From: Amycolatopsis sp. NBC_01480
GTDB lineage: Bacteria > Actinomycetota > Actinomycetes > Mycobacteriales > Pseudonocardiaceae
Length of the DNA: 64,000 nt
NCBI RefSeq assembly: GCF_036227205.1
Contig: NZ_CP109442.1
Location: 1,178,001-1,242,000 of the forward strand
Direction of reading: 5' to 3'
Shown: piece after piece, positions 45,503-54,007 of the stretch
How the letters are laid out: every line of letters begins with the position of its first letter
How positions within the stretch are numbered: the first letter of the stretch is position 1
The notes under the pieces: generated by a model
The model's database searches: none
Seen by the model: the letters and a program-made list of their open reading frames with translations, nothing else
What the model was told of the DNA's origin: nothing
Program-made: the position numbers and the translations under genes

Positions 45503-46608
45503 CGCAGCGGCCGCACGCGATCCGGACCATCGGGTTCCTGCTCGCGAGCTTCCCGATGCGGCTGCTGGCGTTCATCCTGACGCTGGTGTCGATGGTGCTC
45601 GGCATCGCGACCACCATGCTGTGGGTCGGCATCCCGATCCTCATCACCGCCACCTCCGTGGTGCGCGGTTTCACCGGCCTCGAACGCCGCTGGGTGCACA
45701 GCATGCTCGGCATCGAAGTCGCCGAGCCCCTGCGCCGCCCGCACGGGAACGGGTTGCTCCAGACCTGGCAGACCCGGCTCGTCGACCCGGTCACCTGGCG
45801 TGAGCTGGTGTTCGTGCTGATGGCGCTGCCACTGGGCATCGTCGAGTTCGTGGCCGGGATCGTCTCGGTGGCGGTGCCGCCCTTCGGCATCTTCGTCGCG
45901 CCGCGGATCGGGGCGATGCACGGCGCGCTCTCGCTGTCGATGCTCGGCCCGGACCGGACCGCGCAGCTGGAGGCGCGCACGCGCCAGCTCAAGGATTCCC
46001 GCGCCCGCGGGGTCGACGCCGTGGAGGCCGAGCGCCGGCGCATCGAACGAGATCTGCACGACGGCGCGCAGCAGCGGCTGGTGGCCGTCGCGATGAGCCT
46101 GGGGCGGGCGCGGCTGAAGCTCGACACCGACAACCAGGCGGACGTGCGCGAACTCATCGGCGCCGCGCACAGTGACGCCAAGCTCGCCGTGTCCGAGCTG
46201 CGGGACCTCGCGCGCGGGATCTATCCGCCGGTGCTGCAGGACCGCGGCCTCGACGCGGCGCTGTCCTCGCTCACCGCGCGCATGCCGATCCACGTGGACG
46301 TCGAGGTGACGGTGGAGCCGCGGCCGCCCGCCCCGGTGGAGACCACGACCTACTTCATCGTCAGCGAAACGCTCACCAACATCACCAAGCACGCGGGCGC
46401 GGACCGGGCCTCGGTCCGGGTCACCCGCGACGCCGACACCGTGGTCGTCGAGATCATGGACAACGGCCACGGCGGCGCCTCGGTGCGCCCCGGCGGCGGG
46501 CTGGCCGGGCTGGCCGACCGCGCCGCCACGATCGACGGGGTGCTCACCGTGGTCAGCCCCGTGGGCGGGCCGACGGTGGTGCGCGCCGACCTGCCCGTCC
46601 GATGGTGA
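45493..46608 (+). CDS. NarL-family sensor histidine kinase
   Basis: A 371-residue kinase with two hydrophobic hairpins (about 12-55 and 112-150) in a DUF1707/YxaD-like membrane region and no large extracellular sensor. It continues with a HisKA_3 dimerisation box ERDLHDGAQQRLVAVA, whose phosphorylated His is near residue 185. The HATPase has the N-box ETLTNITKHA and the G-box GGGLAGLADRA. ATG 45493 lies within the glycosyltransferase end, so the pair is translationally coupled to a biosynthetic gene. The response regulator follows at 49 bases. The signal is unknown; membrane stress or the product itself is possible. Confidence 0.92.
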   Translation: MPVTQRPHAIRTIGFLLASFPMRLLAFILTLVSMVLGIATTMLWVGIPILITATSVVRGFTGLERRWVHSMLGIEVAEPLRRPHGNGLLQTWQTRLVDPVTWRELVFVLMALPLGIVEFVAGIVSVAVPPFGIFVAPRIGAMHGALSLSMLGPDRTAQLEARTRQLKDSRARGVDAVEAERRRIERDLHDGAQQRLVAVAMSLGRARLKLDTDNQADVRELIGAAHSDAKLAVSELRDLARGIYPPVLQDRGLDAALSSLTARMPIHVDVEVTVEPRPPAPVETTTYFIVSETLTNITKHAGADRASVRVTRDADTVVVEIMDNGHGGASVRPGGGLAGLADRAATIDGVLTVVSPVGGPTVVRADLPVRW

Positions 46609-46657
46609 GTTCCGGCTCTGTTCCAACCCGTTCGGCGAACCCCCTGAGGAGCACCCC

Positions 46658-47311
46658 ATGCGCGTCGTGATCGCCGAAGACTCCGTGCTGCTGCGCGCGG
46701 GCGTGCAGAGCCTGCTCGCCGACGTCGGCATCGAGACCGCCGCCGCCGTGGACAACGGCGACGACATGCTGGTCGCCATCCGCGAGCACCACCCGGACCT
46801 GGTGATCGCCGACGTCCGCATGCCGCCGACCTTCACCGACGAGGGCCTGCGCGCGGCCTTGGCGGCCCGTAAGGAGATCCCGGGCCTGCCGGTGCTGGTG
46901 GTCTCGCAGTACGTCGAGGGCAGCTACGCGGTCGACCTGATCGCCGAGGGCACCTCCGGCGTGGGCTATCTGCTGAAGGAGCGCGTCGCCGACGTGGCCG
47001 ACTTCCTGGAGTCCGTCCGCCGCGTGGCCGGCGGCGGCTCCGCGATCGACCCGGACGTGGTCGCCCAGATGCTGTCGCGCAGCAAGGACCCGCTCGACGC
47101 GCTCACCGCCCGCGAGACCGAGGTGCTCGGCCTGATGGCCCAGGGCCTGTCCAACGCCGCGATCGCCAAATCGCTGGTGGTGACCCAGGGCGCGGTGGAG
47201 AACCACATCAGCAACATCTTCGCCAAACTCGGCCTGGAAGCGAGCCGCGACGAGAACCGCCGGATCCGGGCCGTGCTCACCTATTTGGACAGCACTGCCG
47301 TGCGTGCGTGA
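46658..47311 (+). CDS. NarL/FixJ-type response regulator
   Basis: A 217-residue regulator. The receiver domain has the acidic pair ED near residue 8, the phospho-acceptor Asp in VIADVRMP near 53 and the conserved Lys in LLKERVAD near 106. The C-terminal LuxR HTH (LTARETEVLGLMAQGLSN) spans about 145-205. It is the cognate partner of the histidine kinase just upstream. Whether it controls the cluster or an unlinked stress response cannot be told. Confidence 0.94.
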   Translation: MRVVIAEDSVLLRAGVQSLLADVGIETAAAVDNGDDMLVAIREHHPDLVIADVRMPPTFTDEGLRAALAARKEIPGLPVLVVSQYVEGSYAVDLIAEGTSGVGYLLKERVADVADFLESVRRVAGGGSAIDPDVVAQMLSRSKDPLDALTARETEVLGLMAQGLSNAAIAKSLVVTQGAVENHISNIFAKLGLEASRDENRRIRAVLTYLDSTAVRA

Positions 47312-47393
47312 TTGACTGTCGAGAACGGCCGGCCGACTCCGTCCCAGGGGCAGCCGCGGCCACCAGGGCCGTACGACAGGAAGGACCGCCGCC

Positions 47394-47849
47394 ATGGCCG
47401 TCGCCGAAGACCTCGACCGCGCCACCGACTCGACCGACCCGGCCTGGGACTGGGTCGCCGGGCAGACCCGCACTTATCTGGCTTCCGGCGGCACCGAGGG
47501 CCACGAGTCCAACGGCGTGTACACGCTGGTGCTCGCCACCACCGGCCGCCGGACCGGCGAGCCGCGGCGCACCTGCCTGATCTACGGCACCTCCGGTGAC
47601 GACCTCGTGGTCGTCGCGTCCAAGGGCGGGGCCGACGAGGACCCGGAGTGGTTCAAGAACCTCCAGGCCGAGCCGAGCGTCGCGGTGCAGGCCGGCACCC
47701 GCCGGTTCACCGCGCGCGCCCGCGTCGCCTCGCCGGACGAGCGCGGTCCGCTGTGGGCGCTGATGGCGCGGATCTTCCCGCTGTACGAGGAGTACGCGCA
47801 GAAGACCGAGCGCGTGATCCCGGTCGTCCTGCTCACACCGCAGGACTGA
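47394..47849 (+). CDS. DDN-family F420-dependent nitroreductase-like protein
   Basis: A 151-residue split-barrel flavin/F420-binding protein of the DDN (deazaflavin-dependent nitroreductase) family. It shows the TTGRRTGEPR motif near residue 50 and KGGADEDPEWFKNL near 80, which contact F420 in relatives. AGGAAGGA precedes the ATG. Its substrate is unknown. It lies 82 bases after the response regulator and may share its transcript. A tailoring role is possible, but such genes are common housekeeping members in actinobacteria. Confidence 0.88.
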   Translation: MAVAEDLDRATDSTDPAWDWVAGQTRTYLASGGTEGHESNGVYTLVLATTGRRTGEPRRTCLIYGTSGDDLVVVASKGGADEDPEWFKNLQAEPSVAVQAGTRRFTARARVASPDERGPLWALMARIFPLYEEYAQKTERVIPVVLLTPQD

Positions 47850-47854
47850 CCGGC

Positions 47855-48043
47855 TCAGCGCGCCGCGCGCCAGCTCGTCGCCACCTGGAACGGGCGCGGG
47901 CGCGGGACCACGACCGGCGGAACCGGCGTGGCCACGGTCCGGTCCGCGGCGGCAGCCCCGGCCGCGGACAGGACCGCGACCAGCGCCGCCAGCTCGGCGT
48001 CGTCCGGGGAACCGCGCACGATGCGCACCTCGGGCGCGCCCAT
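47855..48043 (-). CDS. Acyl-CoA carboxylase epsilon subunit
   Basis: A 62-residue protein of the short actinobacterial epsilon-subunit family that stabilises acyl-CoA carboxylase complexes. EVRIVRGSPDDAELAALVAVL is the characteristic N-terminal segment, followed by a proline/valine-rich linker and a basic tail. ATG 48043 overlaps the beta-subunit TGA as TGATG. No alpha (biotin) subunit is present here, so it presumably pairs with one encoded elsewhere. Confidence 0.9.
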   Translation of the reverse strand: MGAPEVRIVRGSPDDAELAALVAVLSAAGAAAADRTVATPVPPVVVPRPRPFQVATSWRAAR

Positions 48044-49617
48044 CAGACGGGCGGGTTCCCGTGCTTGCGCGCCGGGATGTCGGCGTGCTTGGTACGCAGC
48101 ATGGCGAGCGCGCGGATCAGCAGCGACCGCGTCTCGGCCGGCTCGATCACGTCGTCCACGAGACCGCGTTCGGCCGCGTAGTACGGGTGCATCAGCTCGG
48201 TCCGGTACTCCTTGATCTTGAGGCGCCGCACGGCTTCCGGGTCGTCGGCGGCCTTGATCTCGCGGCGGAAGATCACGTTGGCCGCGCCCTCGGCGCCCAT
48301 CACCGCGATCTCGTTCGTCGGCCAGGCCAGTGAGACGTCCGTGCCGATCGAGCGCGAGTCCATCACGATGTACGCGCCGCCGTAGGCCTTGCGCAGGATC
48401 AGCTGAACCCGCGGCACCGTGGCGTTGCAGTAGGCGTACAGCAGCTTCGCGCCATGGCGGATGATGCCGCCGTGCTCCTGGTCGACGCCGGGCAGGAAGC
48501 CGGGCACGTCCACCAGCGTCACGAGCGGGATGTTGAACGCGTCGCAGGTCTGCACGAACCGCGCGGCCTTCTCGCTGGCCTCGATGTCGAGCACCCCGGC
48601 CAGCATCGCGGGCTGGTTCGCGACGATGCCGACCACGTGCCCGTCCATCCGGGCCAGCGCGCACACCACGTTCCTCGCCCAGCCGGCGTGCACCTGGAGG
48701 AACTCGCCGTCGTCGACGATCTCTTCGAGCACGCTGCACATGTCGTACGCGCGGCTCGAGTCGGTGGGCACCAGTTCGAGCAGGCGGTCGGTGCGGCGCT
48801 CGGCCGGATCGTCGGTCGGCGCGTGCGGCGGGGCCTCGTTGTTGTTGGACGGCAACAGGGAAAGCAGGTAGCGCACGTCCTCGAGGCAGCTCGGCTCGTC
48901 GTCGTAGACGAACGCGGCCACGCCGGAAGTGGCGGCGTGCACGTCGGCGCCGCCGAGGCCGTTCTGCGTGATCTCCTCGCCGGTCACGGCCTGCACGACG
49001 TCCGGGCCGGTGATGAACATCTGCGAGGTTTCGCGGACCATGAACACGAAGTCCGTCAACGCCGGCGAGTACGCCGCGCCGCCCGCGCACGGGCCGAGCA
49101 TCACGGAGATCTGCGGGATCACCCCGGAGCACCGGGTGTTGCGCTGGAAGATGCCGCCGTAACCGGCGAGCGCGGTCACGCCCTCCTGGATCCGGGTACC
49201 GGCACCGTCGTTCAGCGAGACCAGCGGGGCGCCCGCGGCCTCGGCCAGATCCATCACCTTGTGGATCTTCTGCGCGTGCGCCTCACCGAGCGCGCCGCCG
49301 AAGATGCGGAAGTCGTGGGCGTAGACGAACACCGTCCGGCCGTGCACGGTGCCCCAGCCGCAGACCACACCGTCGGAGTACGGGCGGCGGTGCTCCAGCC
49401 CGAACCCGGTGGCGCGGTGGCGGCGCAGGGCTTCGATCTCGGTGAACGTGCCGGGGTCGAGCAGCAGCTCGATGCGCTCGTGGGCGGTCAGCTTGCCGCG
49501 TTCGTGCTGCCGGACTGTCGCGGCGTCGTCGGGCCCGCGCCGCGCCTCTTCCTTGATCTCGCGCAGCTCCACGAGCCGGTTCCCGAACGCTCCGTCCACC
49601 GCCAGTGCCTCAGACAT
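48043..49617 (-). CDS. Acyl-CoA carboxylase beta subunit (acetyl/propionyl-CoA carboxyltransferase)
   Basis: A 524-residue carboxyltransferase of the PccB/AccB family, which transfers carboxyl from biotin to acetyl- or propionyl-CoA. N- and C-domain crotonase folds are evident from DGAGTRIQEGV, GPCAGGAAYSPA, DVPGFLPGVDQEHGG and LAWPTNEIAVMG. I cannot decide acetyl versus propionyl preference. ATG 49617 has AGGGG upstream and lies in an 8-base overlap with the thioesterase, so the operon is thioesterase-beta-epsilon. The TAGGGG box upstream of this operon links it to the cluster as a likely malonyl-CoA supplier, which fits the all-malonyl AT domains. Confidence 0.93.
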   Translation of the reverse strand: MSEALAVDGAFGNRLVELREIKEEARRGPDDAATVRQHERGKLTAHERIELLLDPGTFTEIEALRRHRATGFGLEHRRPYSDGVVCGWGTVHGRTVFVYAHDFRIFGGALGEAHAQKIHKVMDLAEAAGAPLVSLNDGAGTRIQEGVTALAGYGGIFQRNTRCSGVIPQISVMLGPCAGGAAYSPALTDFVFMVRETSQMFITGPDVVQAVTGEEITQNGLGGADVHAATSGVAAFVYDDEPSCLEDVRYLLSLLPSNNNEAPPHAPTDDPAERRTDRLLELVPTDSSRAYDMCSVLEEIVDDGEFLQVHAGWARNVVCALARMDGHVVGIVANQPAMLAGVLDIEASEKAARFVQTCDAFNIPLVTLVDVPGFLPGVDQEHGGIIRHGAKLLYAYCNATVPRVQLILRKAYGGAYIVMDSRSIGTDVSLAWPTNEIAVMGAEGAANVIFRREIKAADDPEAVRRLKIKEYRTELMHPYYAAERGLVDDVIEPAETRSLLIRALAMLRTKHADIPARKHGNPPV

Positions 49618-50380
49618 GCGCCCGCCCCTTGTCGACAAGCCGATCCGTCAGGTACCGCAGGATCACGTCCTGGTGCCGGGTCAGGAAGAAGTGCCCGCCG
49701 GCCAGCGGCACCAGCTCGAAGTCCGCGGTGGTGTGCGCGGCCCACGAGGCGACCTCGTCCACGGACGCCACCGGGTCGTCGGTCCCGGTGAACGCCACCA
49801 CCGGCGTCGACAGGGGTGTGCTCGCGGTGTCGCGGTAGGTCTCGACCGCGCGATAGTCGTTGCGCACCACCGGCAGGATCATCCGGACCACGTCCTCGTC
49901 GCCCAGCAGGTCCATCTCGGTGCCGCTCAGCCGGCGCAGTTCGGCGAGGACGCCGTCGTCGGTCCGGGTGTGCACACTTTCGTCGCGCTGCCGCGAGGGC
50001 GCGCGCCGCCCGGAGACGAACAGCGCCTCCGCGGGAGTGCCCGCCTCTTCCAGCCGGCGCGCCACCTCGTAGGCGACCATCGCGCCCATGCTGTGCCCGA
50101 ACAGCGCCAGCGGCCGGCCGTCCTTGCCGCGCAACAACTCGGCGACCCGGTCGGCGATCGCGCCGATGCTGGTCAGGAACGGCTCGTGCCGCCGGTCCTG
50201 CCGCCCCGGGTACTGCACGCCGAACACCTCGACGTCCGGCGCGAGCGACTTCGAAACGGGGAAGTAGAACGTGGCCGAGCCACCGGCGTGCGGCAGGCAC
50301 ACCAGCCTGGTCCTGGCTTCGGGCGAGGGGTGGAACCGGCGGAACCAGTTCTCCTCGGCGTCCTCGGAACTTCCGGCCAT
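49610..50380 (-). CDS. Type II thioesterase (second copy)
   Basis: A 256-residue thioesterase II. It carries CLPHAGGSATFYFP, QYPGRQDR, nucleophile GHSMG near residue 88, Asp in FTGTDDPVAS and His in LAGGHFFL. It is a clear paralogue of the protein encoded at 8637-9404. ATG 50380 is the more typical length; GTG 50428 is an alternative and neither has a strong ribosome site. It leads the carboxylase operon and has a double TAGGGG box 101-118 bases upstream. Possible division of labour includes editing of the ACP-bound starter versus PKS ACPs. Confidence 0.9.
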   Translation of the reverse strand: MAGSSEDAEENWFRRFHPSPEARTRLVCLPHAGGSATFYFPVSKSLAPDVEVFGVQYPGRQDRRHEPFLTSIGAIADRVAELLRGKDGRPLALFGHSMGAMVAYEVARRLEEAGTPAEALFVSGRRAPSRQRDESVHTRTDDGVLAELRRLSGTEMDLLGDEDVVRMILPVVRNDYRAVETYRDTASTPLSTPVVAFTGTDDPVASVDEVASWAAHTTADFELVPLAGGHFFLTRHQDVILRYLTDRLVDKGRAHV

Positions 50381-50480
50381 GTTGTCCCACCGCCTGTTCG
50401 TCTCACGGACCAGGGACACGACAACCACCCCCGGCGCCTTCCCGACAAACCACGCTAGCCCGGCGCGGCGCGGCGGAACG

Positions 50481-50498
50481 ACCCCTAACGGCCCCTAG
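50481..50498 (-). promoter_or_regulatory. Putative cluster regulator box, double TAGGGG
   Basis: The coding strand reads CTAGGGGCCGTTAGGGGT, the same 10-base-period repeat as at 39503-39520 and at the same distance from a minus-strand start. It is the rightmost such box in the window and suggests the cluster boundary. Confidence 0.6.
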
Positions 50499-50511
50499 GC
50501 GGCACACTCCA

Positions 50512-50540
50512 CTGTGGACTGTTTCGGCGGTGGTCCACAG
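50512..50540. promoter_or_regulatory. Inverted repeat in divergent promoter region
   Basis: CTGTGGAC (50512-50519) and GTCCACAG (50533-50540) are perfect inverted copies around a 13-base spacer. It lies between the thioesterase operon and the hydrolase gene. It overlaps one copy of the dispersed TCCACWGTGGA motif, so it may not be a dedicated operator. Confidence 0.35.
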
Positions 50541-50602
50541 CTCCGGCGTGACTTCGGGCAATCCCGGAGACAAAACGGTCACAACCGGGCAAGATCGGCA
50601 CC

Positions 50603-51463
50603 ATGACTCCGACCTTCGTGCTCGTCCACGGCTCCAACGGCAACGGCCAGTACTACGCCCCGCTACAGCGGGAGCTGGCGCTGCTCGGCCACCGTTCGCT
50701 GGCCGTCGACCTGCCCGGGCACGGGAACGGCGGCGGGTTCTCGGCGGCGTTCCAAGCCCAGGACCAGGCGGCCTTCGCCGAAGAGCCGTCGCCGCTGGCC
50801 GGCGTCACGCACGCCGACGGGGTCGCGCACGTGATCGACGTCGTCCGGCGGGCCCGCGAGCACGGGCCGGTGGTGCTGGCCGGGCACAGCCGCGGCGGGT
50901 TCATGCTGACGAGCGTCGCCAACGCGGTGCCGGAACTGCTCGAACGCATCGTCTACGTGTCGGCCTGGTGCTGCGTGGACAGCACGGCGGGCGAGTACCT
51001 GGCCAGCCCGGAGAACGCGTCGAGCGCGCTGATGGACGTCGCGGGCCTCGTGGCCGGGGACCCGGCGAAGGTCGGCGCGTTGCGGATGAACTGGCGGACC
51101 ACCGACCCGGCGCTGCTGGCCACGCTGAAGCGCGCGTTGCTCGCCGACGGCACGGACAGCGAGTTCTACGCCTTCCTCGCCACCCTCGAACCGGACGAGT
51201 GCCTCGACGCGGGCAGCGACCGCGCCGAAGCGGACACCTGGGGCCGCGTGCCGCACAGCTACGTGCGGCTGACCGGCGACCAGAGCATCCCGGTCGCGCT
51301 GCAGGACCGGTTCGTCGCGGAGGCCGACGCGCTCACCCCCGCCAACCCGTTCGACGTGCACTCCCTCGACAGCGGCCACCTGCGCGCGCTGCTGCGGCCG
51401 TCCGAGCTGGCGGGGATCCTGGCCGAGAGCGTCACACGCCGGTCGACGAGCCCGGCCGGATGA
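50603..51463 (+). CDS. Alpha/beta-fold hydrolase
   Basis: A 286-residue hydrolase; HGSNGNGQYY is the oxyanion region near residue 9 and the nucleophile lies in GHSRGG near 94. A C-terminal SLDSGHLRAL supplies the His. It resembles small esterases/salicylate-esterase-like proteins; the substrate is unknown. The 3' end overlaps the convergent membrane-protein gene by 32 bases. It is transcribed away from the cluster and is probably not part of it. Confidence 0.85.
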   Translation: MTPTFVLVHGSNGNGQYYAPLQRELALLGHRSLAVDLPGHGNGGGFSAAFQAQDQAAFAEEPSPLAGVTHADGVAHVIDVVRRAREHGPVVLAGHSRGGFMLTSVANAVPELLERIVYVSAWCCVDSTAGEYLASPENASSALMDVAGLVAGDPAKVGALRMNWRTTDPALLATLKRALLADGTDSEFYAFLATLEPDECLDAGSDRAEADTWGRVPHSYVRLTGDQSIPVALQDRFVAEADALTPANPFDVHSLDSGHLRALLRPSELAGILAESVTRRSTSPAG

Positions 51464-51890
51464 TCATCAGCACGGTCACCACGGCCCACAGCAGGTTGAA
51501 CACCCCGGTGACCATGCCCAGCCGGGCCGCGAGGCGGGTGTCGACGGCGGTCGCGACCCCGCCGGCGGCCTCGGCTTCGGGCTCGGCCAGCGCCGTGCGC
51601 TGCCCCGGCAGGACCAGCAGCACCAGCACGGCCGCCGCGACGGCCGTCAGCCCGATGGACACCAGCACCCAGGTGTCGCCGGTGACGTGCATGGTGCCCG
51701 CGACCGCGAACCCGAACAGGGGCACCGCGATCCCCACCCACGCGTAAACCCGGCAGATTCGGTGAAGCAGCCGCAGCGTGCCGGTGTCGCCGCGCTTGAG
51801 GGCGGCGGGGAACATGCTGGCGGCCACGGCCACGGGCCCGACGGCGAGGATCGCCGCCAGCACGTGGATCGACAGGAAGACTTTGCTCAC
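51432..51890 (-). CDS. Integral membrane protein, DUF2269-like
   Basis: A 152-residue protein with four predicted membrane helices, at about 5-27, 48-68, 76-95 and 122-143. The first begins with the HVLAAILAVGP type of segment seen in DUF2269-like proteins. Function unknown. It is convergent with the upstream hydrolase. Confidence 0.75.
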   Translation of the reverse strand: MSKVFLSIHVLAAILAVGPVAVAASMFPAALKRGDTGTLRLLHRICRVYAWVGIAVPLFGFAVAGTMHVTGDTWVLVSIGLTAVAAAVLVLLVLPGQRTALAEPEAEAAGGVATAVDTRLAARLGMVTGVFNLLWAVVTVLMIIRPGSSTGV

Positions 51891-51989
51891 GAACGATCAC
51901 GCTAGCCCCGCCGCCGGCCCGCCCGGAACCGGCTCGTTCGCCTCGTTCCGCCGGATTCTCGCCACCGGCCCCGGAAAACGGCCGTCCGA

Positions 51990-52682
51990 TCAGGACTCGG
52001 CGGATCCCGGCACCCGGACGGCGGAGAAGATCAGCTCCCGCCGGAGCCGGAACCCGAGCGATTCGTACAGCCGGATGGCGTGGACGTTGGACGCCGCCGC
52101 GTGCAGGAACGGTGTCTCGCCCCGAGCCCGGATCCCGGCGCCGACCGCGCGCACGAGCCGGGCCGCCAGCCCGCGGCCGCGGAACGCCGGGTCGGTGCAG
52201 ACCGCGCTGATCTCGGTCCAGCCGGGCGGATGCAGCCGCTCCCCCGCCATGGCGATCAGGGCGCCCTCGTGCCGGATGCCCAGATAGGTGCCCAGCAGCA
52301 CGGTCCGCGGCAGGAACGGCCCGGGCTGCGTCTTGGCGACGAGGTCGAGCATCTCCGGCACGTCGTCTTCGCCCAGCCGTACCGCGCCGGAATCGTCGCC
52401 GGTCACCAGCCCCGAGCCGTCCAGCTGGACGCCCTGGGTGTCGTTCAGCCGCGTCCACCCCTCCGGCGGCGCGCCCGCGCCACCGACGATCACCACCGTC
52501 GCGCCGGGCCCGGCCAGGTCGGCGATGTCCTGCCAGAGGTGCTCGTCCGGATCGTCGGGGACGGCGAGGAACGGGCTGACGTCCACGGGGTACCGCAGCA
52601 CCTGGCCCTTCTGCTCGGCGAAGTGCGCGTGTGGCCCCGAGAGGGCCGCCCACGCCGGGTTGTCCAGCGGCGACGTGCTCAT
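51990..52682 (-). CDS. GNAT-family N-acetyltransferase
   Basis: A 230-residue protein with a divergent N-terminal half and a C-terminal GNAT domain. The acetyl-CoA loop is FRGRGLAARLV near residue 167, and a terminal NVHAIRLYESLGF follows, the FR47-like arrangement. ATG 52682 is used; an ATG four codons upstream is also open, and neither has a strong ribosome site. The substrate is unknown. Confidence 0.85.
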   Translation of the reverse strand: MSTSPLDNPAWAALSGPHAHFAEQKGQVLRYPVDVSPFLAVPDDPDEHLWQDIADLAGPGATVVIVGGAGAPPEGWTRLNDTQGVQLDGSGLVTGDDSGAVRLGEDDVPEMLDLVAKTQPGPFLPRTVLLGTYLGIRHEGALIAMAGERLHPPGWTEISAVCTDPAFRGRGLAARLVRAVGAGIRARGETPFLHAAASNVHAIRLYESLGFRLRRELIFSAVRVPGSAES

Positions 52683-52765
52683 CCTGCCTGCCATTCCGTG
52701 ATCGGGATCCCGACCCAGGATGCGTTCGGCGAGACGTCCGCCGCCAGCGAATCCCACATGGTGAA

Positions 52766-52990
52766 TCACCGTGTGACAAGCGCCTCGGAGTACGGCTTCA
52801 TCGCCGGGTAGTAGTCGTCGAAGGACACCGCGGGCGCGTCTTCGCGGGCGGCGACCAGCAGGTCCAGGTAGTACTCCCAGCCGGGGCCGATCTCGCCGAC
52901 GCCGTCGGTCCCGTCGGTCCCGTCGAGATGGTGTACCAGGCTCAGCTCGGTGCCACCGTCCACTTCGGACAGAGCAGCTCCAGCCATCAC
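52766..52990 (-). pseudogene. SRPBCC/AHSA1-like C-terminal fragment
   Basis: A 74-residue frame that matches only the final third of an SRPBCC (AHSA1-type) ligand-binding protein: VDGGTELSLVHH, the GPGWEYYLDLL helix and a tail FDDYYPAMKPY. The N-terminal beta-sheet is absent, and the next gene upstream ends only 28 bases away, so a deletion is likely. A GTG/ATG start with a purine-rich site remains, so it may still be translated. A tandem Gly-Thr-Asp repeat sits in its loop. Confidence 0.6.
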
Positions 52991-53017
52991 CCGCTTTCCC
53001 CCTTCGCCGCGGAAGCG

Positions 53018-53914
53018 TCAGCGCAATCGCAAAACGGTCGAAACGGTCCGGACGCGTTCCTCCTCGTCGCCGACCGGGCTGATCACCAGCTCGGTGACGC
53101 CGACGTCGGCGAACCGCCGCAGCTCGGCGGCCACCTCCCGCTCGGAACCGGCCACCACCGTGTCCTCCGGCCCGGATTTCCCTTGCGCCGCAAGCACTCG
53201 CCGGTAGCTGGCGAACGCACCGGCCTGGCCGAAGCGCGTGGCGATGTCCGCACGGACGCGGCCGGGATCGCTGGTCACGCTGGCCATCACCGTCGCCACC
53301 ACGCGGGGCGACGGCCGTCCCGCCTCGCGCGCGGCCGCGGTCACCTTCGGCACGATGTCGTCGCCCAGCAGATCGGCGCCGGTCCACACGGTCACCGTGC
53401 CGTCCGCCAGCTCGCCGGCCAGGCGCAGCATCACCGGCCCGAGCGCGGACACCAGCACCGACGGCGCCTCGGCTCCCGGCACGTCGACGGTCCCGGCGGC
53501 GGCCAGCGTCTCGCCGCGGAAGTCGACAGTCTCGCCCCGCAGCAAGGGTTGCAGCACCTGGAGGTACTCGCGGATGTGCCGGGCCGGGCGGTCGTAGGAC
53601 AGGCCGTACTGGCCTTCGATGACCTCCCGGTGGCTCGGCCCGATCCCCAGCGTCAGCCGCCCGCCGACAGCCGCCTGCACGGTCAGCGCCTGGCCCGCCA
53701 GCGCGAGCGGATGGCTCGCGAAAGTGCGCACTACTGCCGTGCCGAGGCCGATCCGAGGCACGCGCTGCCCGACGAGCCCCGCGAGCGTGAGCGCGTCCCA
53801 CGAAGTCAGCTGCGGCAGGAACACGCTGTCCAGCCCCAGGCGCTCGGCCGCCGCGGCCTCTTCGACCACGGCGTCGAGCCCCTGCGGACGAGCGGAGTAA
53901 AGCCCGATCTTCAC
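53018..53914 (-). CDS. LLM-class F420-dependent oxidoreductase (first)
   Basis: A 298-residue luciferase-like TIM-barrel protein of the F420-dependent class, with an N-terminal KIGLYSARPQG strand, TAVVRTFASHPLALAGQA near 60 and GRLTLGIGPSH near 85. I chose GTG 53914, because the protein then starts at the first barrel strand; GTG 53944 is possible. It is divergent from a TetR gene, with a palindrome between, so it is probably the target of that repressor. The substrate is unknown. Confidence 0.88.
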   Translation of the reverse strand: MKIGLYSARPQGLDAVVEEAAAAERLGLDSVFLPQLTSWDALTLAGLVGQRVPRIGLGTAVVRTFASHPLALAGQALTVQAAVGGRLTLGIGPSHREVIEGQYGLSYDRPARHIREYLQVLQPLLRGETVDFRGETLAAAGTVDVPGAEAPSVLVSALGPVMLRLAGELADGTVTVWTGADLLGDDIVPKVTAAAREAGRPSPRVVATVMASVTSDPGRVRADIATRFGQAGAFASYRRVLAAQGKSGPEDTVVAGSEREVAAELRRFADVGVTELVISPVGDEEERVRTVSTVLRLR

Positions 53915-53965
53915 GACTGCCCCCAAACGGAATCCTGAATTCACCTTGTGCCGACGACCCTACAC

Positions 53966-53990
53966 TAAGCTGAACGCGTAATTCCGCTTA
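53966..53990. promoter_or_regulatory. TetR-type operator candidate
   Basis: TAAGCTGAA (53966-53974) and TTCCGCTTA (53982-53990) form an inverted repeat matching at 8 of 9 positions around a 7-base spacer. It lies in the gap between the LLM oxidoreductase and TetR genes, the usual arrangement for an autoregulated TetR pair. Confidence 0.65.
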
Positions 53991-54007
53991 CTGGGAAGGG
54001 GCTGGTC

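Noticed and set aside
47855..49132. 425-codon minus-strand frame covering the epsilon subunit
   Set aside because: Only its last 62 codons form the epsilon subunit. The upstream part is an out-of-frame shadow of the carboxylase beta gene.
51990..53801. 603-codon minus-strand frame ending in the GNAT domain
   Set aside because: Only the last 230 codons match a GNAT protein. The rest is a shadow of the LLM oxidoreductase and intergenic sequence.
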